From assembly GCA_030549775.1 (NCBI GenBank), contig CM060180.1:32647090-32711089 (forward strand): DNA of 64,000 nucleotides, given 5' to 3'. The notes under the pieces were generated by a model. The model worked only from the letters and a program-made list of their open reading frames with translations, was not told the DNA's origin and did not search any database. Below, one piece after another: positions 10,397 through 21,166 of the stretch (positions are counted from its first letter, which is position 1; each line of letters starts with the position of its first letter). Position numbers and translations under genes: made by a program. The stretch comes from Tamarix chinensis (lineage: Eukaryota > Streptophyta > Magnoliopsida > Caryophyllales > Tamaricaceae).

Positions 10397-11149
10397 CACT
10401 ACAATAAAATGGGTATGCAATGACGTCGTTAAAGGTCCAAAAGTCGTCGCTCTTGACCTACAACGATGACATGTTATGACTGTAAAGTCGTCGATGACCC
10501 CCATAGCTGAATAGTTTATCAACAATGACTTGTAGTTGCGGTTTTTACCCAAAGTAAAGCGTGACATTGTCGTCAATGTATGTGTCTACAAGACTACAAC
10601 CATAACATTTTTATATTTTTTGTTTAAAAAAATAAAGAGATATTTACAATAGCAACATGTCATAGTTATCTATAGTCGTAACATGTTTTAGATATAATTA
10701 TTTATAACCGCAATATATTGCGGTTAATTTTTTTGGCAGCCGTAACATATGGTCGTTGTTGTTTTCTATAGTCGCAAATCGCAACGTGTTTACATGCTTA
10801 CGTAATTAAAAAAAATAGATATGCAACAATGACGTTTAGTCTTTATTATTATTATTATAAACATATATATAGGCACAACGTATAGTATATATATGTCCAT
10901 ATCTACGAATGCAACAATTTTTAATTTTTATATATTTTTGGAAAAATATTAGTGTACAACCGTAATTTTAGAAAAAAAAAAGAGTAACATAGAATGGTAC
11001 CTAACTACAAAGAAAATCTATTATATTATATTAATAAATATAAACTCATATTAGTCACAAGAGTTTACTAATAAAAACAATCATAAGAGTTTGATAACAA
11101 AAACCATTATCCAAAATTAAAGAGATAAAAATCAAACAATATCCTCAAG

Positions 11150-11525
11150 ATTTGAGTTATCTTCTATGGACTTCTTCTAGATATTTAAAGACATAAACTC
11201 TTCCATTTGGTAACTCCATATTAGGTTATAAATTCTTCTTGCCTCAATATATTAGGCATCAACTCCTCAATTTGAATATTAGATGGTGGTGTTAGTAGTG
11301 GTTGTGCTAGAAAGCTAGTAACTAAAGAACTTGTTATTGACCCTTTTAGTTTTCAACCAATTCCTACCCTATAGCCTGGACAAGTACCAAGCACCTCCTC
11401 TATTAACTTCATCTCATCCATAGCTACATGGGTTATTTCAACATTTGATGGATTAGAAGGGCCGCAATTGGTGCTTCCTTTATGACTTTGAGATAAATAT
11501 TCTTCTCAATGCTTTAGCACCTCAT
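11150..11525 (-). pseudogene. CACTA-associated Transposase_24-like fragment
   Basis: Read on the minus strand, this gives DEMKLIEEVLGTCPGYRVGIG followed by SFLAQPLLTPPSNIQIEELM and an NILRQEEF segment, with in-frame stops. The pattern (a G/R-rich motif followed by a Q/E-rich tail) resembles the C-terminal part of plant Ptta/En-Spm (Transposase_24) proteins, as does the better fragment at 38006-38690. It is non-functional. Confidence 0.45.
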
Positions 11526-11643
11526 TCTACAAATAGGAAAAAAAAAATTAAGTTAGATTGATCCATCTCCTTGTTGTTCTTGTTGTTTATGGTTGTGTTT
11601 ATGGTGTATACGTATTAAGCTTAATTATTATAGTAGGATTTAT

Positions 11644-14600
11644 TGTCACACTCCTAAGTTTACTACTTAAAAATTTATTTTATGTAAGCGTTAGTTATAA
11701 AAATAGTGGGTGTTACCGCTACACCTAGCATAAGTCTAGTATCTTCTACCATTCTTATATTAAGTGCTAAGGCTAAACGTTACTTCACTTAAATAAATAC
11801 CAACCATAAATATAAAACCATATATTTTAGTATAGAGTAACAATGTCCTAATAGCCCAAAACATCATGCAAAGAGTTATAATATAATGAGGAAAATAAAT
11901 ATAGAAGGGAGCACGAGAGTCCCATGAAAATTTATATCAAAAGATGTCAAGCAAACCCCGACTAGTCTTAACTCTTAATCCTTACCAGAAGCCATCATAC
12001 CAAACCCTTAAAGTACTCCTAAAAGGTAAAGAATACCTATTAAATAAATAATAAACCATGAAACGAAATCTGTCAATATAGAAGACATGAAAGGCATCAT
12101 AACAAAACATGGTATAAAATATAAAATATGCATGCGATGAACAAAAAATACAATAATCATATTAGATAAATAATAATCACCAAAACTACATACTGCTCAT
12201 ACTCGTTCATTTAGAATATAATGAAACTTATCAATGAAGCATACAAGATGTGCTCTCTAAAGTAATGATTAGAACCCATCTCAACATAATAACCATAACC
12301 TTAACAATAAATCTCATATCTTAATATCAAAACTAGTAATATCCATTTCACTAGAGGTAAGGCCCAAAGGCATAATACCAATAAAATTTCATAATATCAC
12401 AAGTAGGTACAAATGCTACTATCGACCAATCAAATAACCATTTCAATTGAATAATAATTATTTCTATTTTTATTTACTTGAGGGGATATACTAATAACAC
12501 AGAGACATAAAAGTGCACTGTTCATATTGCTGCACAAGGCATCACGACATCCTTCTAACCATCCAACCCAGAGGTATAATAACGCTGTGGTCATACTAGT
12601 GCACAAGGCAACACAACATCCTCCCAACCTAGGACATCTAATTTTTAAGTATCGATACTCCTTATAGGGCTCGTATATCACCTATAGAGTACACTACGAC
12701 CTTACTAGGGCACAATGACACACAAGTAAACCAAATAAACTGAGGGCTCATATCTTATCTCTAGGGTAGCTAATTCTAGAGAGAAACCATTTTCAGACTC
12801 GAGGTCTTCAACTTTTAGTATTAATATCTTAATAAGGTAATCGCAAAATATCACATATTGCATAATGATTCCAATTCCATACTTAACCATTTTTCTTTTA
12901 TTTTCAATTATTCAAGTCAATCCTAAGATGAACGACTCAAGTCAGAGTCAAAGTCAACAACCTATCGATGTAATAAGGTCATCCTATGTCCAATTATTCA
13001 TATTAGGTCAAAGGTGACTAAAATATCTCTAAGGCCATACTTACCATATTATTATCCATTTTAAATACTAATTTCATTTTATTTCTTAATTTGCCATGAA
13101 AAGGATAATTTTTTTTTTCATAACATGCAAATGAATTACCAATCATGCTAAATGACCATTTTACCTTTATATATGATTTTGCGTGAAAAACCCTAACATA
13201 AATTTCTAGGACATCAAATCATATATTTTCATGCTCAACAATAAATAACATATATTGGGCATACTCATCGGAATAATCATCATGATATGTTTACAATGAC
13301 CTAAATATCCTTAGAGCATATAATAATAATAATAATCACACTAAAGTATGCGTTTCTAAAACATCTAATAACCTACCTCCATACGTAATAATAATTAATA
13401 CATTTTAGGCATTTTTATTAGAATAAATATTATGATACACTCAAATGACCAAATTGTCTCTAGGGTACACAATAGTAATAATTATTTTAAAAATGCACTT
13501 AAATATGCTCAACCTGTCATAAAAGACATACATGGCATATATAATTTATTTCAAGTATAAAACTCATTTTAATATACTTTCATACGCATAAATATTTACA
13601 CAAGTTAACATGCTCTATTTTACTAAATTTCGTACTATCATTATTAAGTAAATGACTACATTGTAATGGACATGTTTAATCAAAATTATATGTCAAAAAC
13701 CCTAACATTTTATCATGCGATATCTCACATTTTAGTATGGTATAAGGATTACCTGATTTCTAACAAAAATACAAAAAACAAGTAACCTACTAATACTTAT
13801 TAGGCTCTGCAAATTAAATTTTTATGTCTAAAAATAATACCAAATTAACTATATTAATATTTGACCAACAAAATAATATTTTTTTTATTAAAATAACTAT
13901 TAAATTAGAAATTAAATGCCCTTAATGTTGAAAAATAATGAAAACCTCATGCTATCCATGTAGCGTGAGTTTGGACAAATGTGGGAAGGCTCAGAAGAGT
14001 TTAATGGCTAGGTGGAGGTGATAACCGAGGGGTGCATGGTGTGTGGCACTAGCGGAGGAGTTGATGACAATGAAGGAGGCACCAAGACAAAGTGGTGGTG
14101 GTGCTAGGCAGATGGAGGAGGTTGGTTGGTGGTGCTGGGAAACATGATGGGCTGGAAATGGGGTTGTAGTAGTGGATGGCATTGCCAGAAGGAGAGATGT
14201 GGCTATGGGTGCCAGTATTAGGCAAGGGGCAATGGTGATAAGGGCGGCAGAGGAGGATGGGCTTTGGTGGTGGTGGTAGTTGTTGGCTCAAAGCAAAAGA
14301 AGGGAAATGGGTAGTAGGTGATGGCAAGGTAGGGATGCAAGCCGTAGGGTAGAAGGAGAAGTCGACAAGGTTGGTGATGTGTGGGCTATGGGCTTAGCTG
14401 TAGGGAGGGGTGGTGTGGTGATGCGTTAGCTATGCGACAACCAAATAGAGTAAGGGAAGGAAGAATGAGGATGGAGAAGAGAAGAAGGAGGGTAAGGGCT
14501 TGCGGTAAAAAAAGAATAGGAGGGTGCGGAGTTTATGTGTATACGTATATGTAGATGTAGGATGGAGGTGGTGCATACAGGCAGTTAGGGTGATGGAGAT

Positions 14601-15227
14601 AGGGACGAGGTAGGGGTGTAGAGGGTAGATAAGATTGCAGGGTGGCATATTGGCGGACATATAATCGAGTGAGCTATAGGGGGTTGGATGGGGAAAAAGG
14701 AAAGGCATGCAAGGGGGAGGCAGGGGAGTCATTTGGTTAGAAGGGGAAAGAAGACATTGATGGTGTATAGGGCGTGCACAAGGGAGCATTTGGTGCATAA
14801 GCTAGTTAAGGGAGAAGGAGAAGAAAAGAAAAAGAAAAAGAAGGAAACGAATTGGGGTAGGGCACAGGCTAGGGAGAAGATAAAAAAAAAGAAGGAAAAA
14901 AAAGGAAAAACGAAAAAGGAAGAAAAAGGGAAAAGAAAGAAAATGGAAAAAGAAAATAAATTTAGAGTTAGAATTAGAATTTGGTTAGGTTTAGGATTAT
15001 GATAAAATTAATTTATTTGGGGTTACAATATTCGATTATGAAAAATAAACCGAGTCAACATATATAGATTTAAGGTGAATTTAAATAAAAATAATAATAA
15101 TTAGGATAAATTTATTTAAAAATTTTTCTAGATTTGCAGGTTAGATATTAATTAAGCTTAATTTAAGGATTAGGTTAAAATATAAATTAATTGAGATAAA
15201 GCTTAGATGATATTTTAGAATATTACA
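11644..15227 (+). mobile_element. Solo LTR of a gypsy-type retrotransposon, 3.58 kb, TSD TTTAT
   Basis: The left terminus is TGTCACACTCCTAAG and the right terminus is TTTTAGAATATTACA, giving the TG...CA ends of an LTR. A perfect 5 bp duplication, TTTAT, flanks it at 11639-11643 and 15228-15232. No polyprotein frame lies inside, so this is a single LTR left by recombination. The interior ends with a G-rich block (13960-14800) and a polypurine tract (14813-14960), as in the LTR at 1-2159. Length, terminal words and structure suggest a Tekay/Del-like gypsy family, which is inference. Proline-rich frames on the minus strand (13991-14798) are composition artefacts. The last part, from 14310, is repeated at 20248-21166. 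Confidence 0.82.
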
Positions 15228-17379
15228 TTTATACACATGACACATTCTGATTGATCCCTGCTAAGTTGAACTTGCACTTTAGCAAGGTGCAAAAATGATG
15301 CCATTAATTTTTGGAAAAAAAAATGATGCTAAATTGTCCTACTTTAGTTTTTATAATAAGTGTTAGTAATAGTACTAATATTTTATTTTATTTATTAAAT
15401 TATAAAAAGCTTAAGATAAATATAATAAATATATAAGTCCAATTATCAACACAAATATAATGGAAGTTTCGATGTTACGACTTATAATTCAATATTTATC
15501 ATCATCTAAATGATTATTGAGAAATAGATATAGAAATTTTTAATACATAACCTATCTAATTGTACATGCATCATGCAAGCTTCTTTTTTTAAAGAAAAAA
15601 ATATTGGGAGAAAAGTACTATGTAGACCTAACATATAATATAAACATGATTTTTTCTATTAAAAAAATTCCGGTATAGCCATTAGCTTACATTGTTACGT
15701 ATCATATAACCATTTGTATAAAAAATCAAAGTTTTATGACATCAGTTTTTAAAAGAGATGGAGGGTTATCTAGTAATTAAAGGTGTAAATTCACGTAATA
15801 TGACAACTTTTGAAAAAAAAATAAAAAATAGGAATATTATATTGTATATTATTTCTAAACATAATTTTTTTGTTATTTTTTTAAAAATTATATAAATACA
15901 TATTACATATTAATATCAATTCTATTTTTCTAATGTATTTCTGTAGATGTTTCATGAAAACATTTACCACAAAAGTGTAGGATGGTTAAAATAAAAAGAC
16001 CAAAACCGCCGACCATTTTATTGTCGCTCTATAATCTCCATTATTTGAACAAAATGTGAAGAGTAAAACAAAAAAAATTACCACACCAAGATAGTAACAA
16101 CCATATTATTACACCCTTCTAAGATAATATTTTGTGTAATTTAACCTCCAATATGCCTATCAGCAATAATATCAAAGGTAAAAATGCGGGAAATCAAGTA
16201 AAGCTTATCCCAGCCATTATTAAGCCTACATTAAACCCCTAGCTACGAGTTGGAAAGAAAAAAGCACAACATGCACCAAATGGTTGCTACCCACAACCAC
16301 TACAATCAACACAAACAACAAAATCTCAATACATAAAACAGAAGCAAATATGATATACTAAGCGTGTATGTGTGTACATATATATATAAAATCTAAATAT
16401 AATTCAATAAAATAAAATAAAATACAGTCTATGAGTAGAGTAGTGGGGCAACACAACTCGGCATCAGAACGACGGTTCATCGTGGCATGACACTGCCGGT
16501 AGAGCCGACTCGACACCGGTGGTACAGTAAAGCCCACAAAGCATAAGGTTTTTACAAATCAGGTTTAATAAATTAATTCAGTTTAGAAGAAACATAAGAA
16601 AAAGAAATTAAAATTAGAGAACAACTAATGATATTACCTGGTATAATTGCACAGTAGAGTAAAAAAATTGAATGAAAATTAAAAAGAAAAGAGGCGAAAG
16701 CTTTCATGGAGAATGACCATGAAGGATGACATAGAGAGAGACATAATACGAAGAGGAGTATACTTTTATTATTTTATTTTTAATGATAAATTAGCCTCTT
16801 TGGGGTGGGGGGATTTTGCGCCATATCTACAACCAGGACTTTGTCGTGGTTGTACATATACATTGATGCCATATTTCTTTCTAAAAATATTCGTCACCAA
16901 AGTTTATTTTGCTTCAACATATCATCATTATATCCTTATATCTACAAATATGACATATGTTCCCACTATATTTGTCGCCGCTCTACACCCATATTATTAT
17001 AGTGAATAAAAAAGATAATTTTATTTTTCAATTAATTTTATATCCACAACACTAGTTTTTAATATAATAACAAAATATATCATATTTATCAACTCATTCC
17101 TATTTTATCCTATTTATTTATTTTTTTCTTTCTTACTGTTTTCTTTTTCCTCTTTTGTTGCCTCAAATTAGGCCTCAGTGGGCAGTCCATAGCATAAAGG
17201 CATTAATTGCACCTTTTATTTTCTTAAAAAACTAAATGAAGGTTTGAATATTTCTCTACTTAAAAATAGCTATTGTAAACTAGTCTAGAATGCATTGTAT
17301 CATTTTCATTTATGTTGCATGCCTTATTTTCTATTTTAAGAAGATAAAAACAACCCCTTGATTCCTCATAGGTTGAATC

Positions 17380-17404
17380 CAAACATAGGGAATCCCTATG
17401 TTTG
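17380..17404. repeat. Perfect palindrome with 12 bp arms
   Basis: CAAACATAGGGA is followed after one base by TCCCTATGTTTG. The same palindrome is present in copy 2 near 23317-23341. A TATA-like CTATAAATG lies about 100 bases downstream (near 17500), giving an LTR- or promoter-like look that could not be taken further. Confidence 0.7.
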
Positions 17405-18368
17405 AATTGTTTCCTGTCTAAACTAGATAGTTAGAGTTTAAATTCCTAGCTCATATGTAATGGTCTAGTTAGATTGTAACTAAATGTATCAACACACTCT
17501 ATAAATGTTAGGCCATACATGAATGAAAGAACAACTGACTTGGCAACAACTTCTTATTCTCTAAACTGAGAATACCTCCTTCAAGATCTAGTGCATGGGT
17601 TTGAATTTGTCATTCAATATGATATTTTTTTATCCTGTGGATTGAAACCTTACGTGGTACTAGTTAGTGTATGATCTAAGGAGGCACCAATGGCCCTATT
17701 TACTTCATTTTCTCATGTCATTTTCTTTTTAATTTTGGCTGTCATCTGCCCAAGAACATTACAGCCTAGCTTAGATCCAATTTATTTATCATATTCATGA
17801 CCAAGGACCATTCTCCTTTTCTCTTTTTTACTAGTTTAAGATGTAATGAATTGAATAAAATATATACGAACTTATTACAACAACAACAATCAATCAATAA
17901 TACTACAGATAGTAATAATATATTAAGGATAATTAGAGTTTATAAATAATAAATAAAATAAGGATAGTACTAGTGATTATTGATTATATTATATTAATGG
18001 TTACAATTGTTATCATGTTTGGTTAGAGTATGTTTGGGTGCTTTAATTTTTGGTTGAAATCCTTAAAGTTTAGTTTATGTTCTTCGTGTTCTTCAAGATA
18101 TTTAAAGTGATCTTGGCAAATGACATCCTAATTACTCTATTTAGGGTTTAGTATTTAAATAATTATATATTTAAGATAATTAACCTGAATATGATTAAAA
18201 TACCACCAAAATGCTTTAGTAGACTTTTAGAGTCAAAGTTCGACATGAACCTCTGTTATTTGAGTATTTTACCTTCGCGAGTAGTAAATCTCATTGAATA
18301 GTGAATTTAAATGATCGGTGAGTAGTATTTTTTTATAATAAAATATTTTTTTTACTTTTAAAATTTTT

Positions 18369-19239
18369 AGTGTAAAATGAAATTTTTATCTGTGATGAAT
18401 AGTAAATTTTTTAATAAAAAAATTGACTTGGGACCTTATTGTGATCTGGTTAAGTTAATTTTATCTACGATTTTTGCTAATTTCGGTCCCAATGACAAAA
18501 GGTAGTTTTTAATATATATATATTTTTGATCCCTTTTGGGGTTATTTGAAATTTTGAATAGGGTGTTATGTCTTAAAAGTGTATTTTAGTCATTCAATGA
18601 TTAAGTAAATGAATAATATGAAAGGTTGGAATTTAGAATCTTGTTGACCTAAGCTTGACTTTTAGTTGGTTTTCGTAACTCTTATTTGGTAAGAGGTGCA
18701 CTGCTTTTACTTACGGAAAAGTACTTCTTGGGGTCTTTGACATTTTTTTGGATGCTTTCATAAATTATTTTGAGGATCTTTTGATCCATGGTAAACCATT
18801 GGATAAATTATTTTCATTGTTTTGAATGATCTATGAATGTTTTTTTAAGGTTTTTTGTTAACCATTAACAATTATAAGTGTTAATGAATAAATATAGATC
18901 ATCGTATGGTGTCTTGGATTTTACCAAGATACTACAAAATTGACGAGCATCTTCACTAAACCAAGCATATCAAATGTAGCAACTTGGATTACAACATCGA
19001 GAAGTTCTAATGCCATCATTCCAATTAGGGCCAAGAATAGGTAGATCCAACGCTAGCTACTTTTGAACCAAGTAGATTAAGCATCAACATCTTTGACCCA
19101 ATCAAAAACACTTTTAGATCCGTTATGAGCACTTGTTAACAAATGTTTTCCCTCAATCAAATTACACAAAAAAATCCAATACTTGGTCTTTGCAAAGTAA
19201 TTAAGAATAACATAAAAAAAGGGGAAATAAAAAAGGAAA
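18369..19239 (+). repeat. 871 bp block identical between the two duplicate copies
   Basis: Line-by-line comparison with 26021-26891 shows no difference over about 871 bases, although both flanks (17982-18368 against 25633-26020, and 19240-19700 against 26892-27350) have many substitutions. No gene is visible in it. Possible explanations are recent gene conversion or an assembly artefact. Confidence 0.85.
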
Positions 19240-19715
19240 AAAAGAAGAAGAAGAGGCAAAGAAGAAAATCCTGCATATAGAAGATGAATTTGACTTTGAT
19301 TTCTTCAGGATGAGCTCATAATGAACTCAATAGGGTGAGGTACAAAAAATAAAATTAAAGCATCTAAGCCATGGAGCTTAGGATTTGATAGTAAATGCCG
19401 GAGTTCCAATTTAGGAACTCAAAAATGCAACAAATGAAGAGAATACTAATATCGTGGGTAGGATTATCCTTCATCGGGGAAGGATTTTCCGGGGACAATT
19501 GTGAACAAACTCAAGCTCACTCAAACGCTTGCGCACATGGGCAAGGGGTTTGAAAGAAAGAAGCAATATACTTCTCACATCACATGAAAAACATGGGTAC
19601 AATAGGGGCCAAGTGAATACATAACATTTTTAAAGAGCACTTATAACCCTTATCTTAACATACCAGTTGGGCCAAAAGGAAAACTGAGCCAAGAATCTTG
19701 GTTTTCGTCAAATTA

Positions 19716-19908
19716 AATCCAATTATCACTTAGGATATAGTATTAAGGTTAGAGAGAGGCTATATTGGGTTGAATGCACCTCAATCCCAATAATAATTGA
19801 ACAAGCAATCTAGATTCAATATGCTGCTTACTCCTTTATCCAAACACTACGTTGTATTATAATACCTTTTGACTTATTACTCCAGCTTAAATCCATTTGG
19901 TCATATTA
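19716..19908 (+). repeat. 193 bp segment present only in duplicate copy 1
   Basis: It is bounded by ATTA at 19712-19715 and 19905-19908; copy 2 has a single ATTA at 27362-27365. It is either a microhomology deletion in copy 2 or an insertion in copy 1. No inverted termini were seen, so deletion is preferred. Confidence 0.7.
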
Positions 19909-20247
19909 GTATTTTTTTAGCAAATTAAAAAATAAAAGTATTTTTTGTGTGTATGGGCTACATGCTTATACAAATACATTATGTTCTAGACTTAAATTGT
20001 AATCTATACATGAATATGATCCCAAACATAAGGCTAGATAACGTCAACACGATCAACGTCTTCCACTTGAGTTCATATATCTGCATAGACTTACAACTTA
20101 ACATACGAATAATAATTAAACGACAATAATATCCTTGGCATTGCATTAGAAAGCCACATTATTAACTGATTATTATATTATGGTAAGGGGTGAAGTCCTG
20201 TAATATTGGCAAAAAGCGAAATCCTATCAATCGAACTAAGCGTTGTT

Positions 20248-21166
20248 GGTAGTAGGTGATGGCAAGGTAGGGATGCAAGCCGCAGGGTAGAAGGAGAAGT
20301 CGACAAGGTTGGTGATGTGTGGGCTATGGGCTTAGCTGTAGGGAGGGGTGGTGTGGTGATGCATTAGCTATGCGACAACCAAATAGAGTAAGGGAAGGAA
20401 GAATGAGGATGGAGAAGAGAAGAAGGAGGGTAAGGGCTTGCGGTAAAAAAAGAATAGGAGGGTGCGGAGTTTATGTGTATACGTATATGTAGATGTAGGA
20501 TGGAGGTGGTGCATACAGGCAGTTAGGGTGATGGAGATAGGGACGAGGTAGGGGTGTAGAGGGTAGATAAGATTGCAGGGTGGCATATTGGCGGACATAT
20601 AATCGAGTGAGCTATAGGGGGTTGGATGGGGATAAAGGAAAGGCATGCAAGGGGGAGGCAGGGGAGTCATTTGGTTAGAAGGGGAAAGAAGACATTGATG
20701 GTGTATAGGGCGTGCACAAGGGAGCATTTGGTGCATAAGCTAGTTAAGGGAGAAGGAGAAGAAAAGAAAAAGAAAAAGAAGGAAACGAATTGGGGTAGGG
20801 CATAGGCTAGGGAGAAGATAAAAAAAAAAAGAAGGAAAAAAAAGGAAAAAAGAAAAAGGAAGAAAAAGGGAAAAGAAAGAAAATGGAAAAAGAAAATAAA
20901 TTTAGAGTTAGAATTAGAATTTGGTTAGGTTTAGGATTATGATAAAATTAATTTATTTGGGGTTACAATATTCGATTATGAAAAATAAACCGAGTCAACA
21001 TATATAGATTTAAGGTGAATTTGAATAAAAAAATAATAATTAGGATAAATTTATTTAAAATTTTTTCTAGATTTGCAGGTTAGATATTAATTAAGCTTAA
21101 TTTAAGGATTAGGTTAAAATATAAATTAATTGAGATAAAGCTTAGATGATATTTTAGAATATTACA
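20248..21166 (+). mobile_element. Duplicated 3' end of the solo LTR
   Basis: This is the same as 14310-15227 with scattered substitutions, ending in the LTR terminus GAATATTACA. It lacks an LTR left end because the duplication breakpoint falls inside the LTR. Confidence 0.9.

Larger units (their letters stand above)
10397..17004. mobile_element. CACTA (En/Spm)-like element split by a solo LTR
   Basis: The left end reads CACTACAATAAAATGGGTAT; the right end, read inward, is CACTATAATAATATGGGTGT. These are CACTA-type inverted termini. The flanking triplets are AAC (10394-10396) and AAT (17005-17007), an imperfect 3 bp duplication. Subterminal DNA at 10400-10800 is rich in GTCGT/AACATG words. 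A minus-strand Transposase_24-like fragment lies at about 11150-11520, and a GC-rich patch at 16440-16520 may be its leader. A 3.58 kb solo LTR occupies 11644-15227, leaving about 3 kb of CACTA sequence. The right part, from 14310, is repeated in the downstream tandem copy, where the same terminus ends at 22938. The pairing of the two ends is inference, because left and right subterminal regions are not obviously alike. Confidence 0.55.
14310..20250 (+). repeat. Large direct tandem duplication, copy 1
   Basis: Copy 1 begins GGTAGTAGGTGATGG and ends ...AAGCGTTGTTGGT. The same sequence order resumes immediately in copy 2 (20251-27942). The breakpoint shows 3 bp of shared sequence, GGT, at the left edge, the junction and the right edge. 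Relative to copy 2, copy 1 lacks a 1.72 kb segment (junction at 17979-17981), lacks the MITE and carries an extra 193 bp (19716-19908). It contains the end of the solo LTR, the right part of the CACTA-like element and about 3.2 kb of unidentified AT-rich DNA; no gene is supported. Confidence 0.95.

Noticed and set aside
10259..10576. 105-residue minus-strand frame
   Set aside because: It straddles the left end of the CACTA-like element and has no motif.
13991..14798. Proline-rich minus-strand frames, one repeated at 20368-20736
   Set aside because: They lie inside the solo LTR and its duplicate; composition-driven, with no domain. Conservation of the repeat copy simply reflects the duplication.
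16713..17009. 98-residue frame repeated at 22647-22943
   Set aside because: It runs across the CACTA terminus and is repeated only because of the segmental duplication; no protein motif.
19077..19259. 60-residue minus-strand frame in the duplicated block, ending FDWVKDVDA
   Set aside because: It lies in the 871 bp identical block, but there is no recognisable family, splice structure or extended frame. Its perfect conservation is shared by the whole block.
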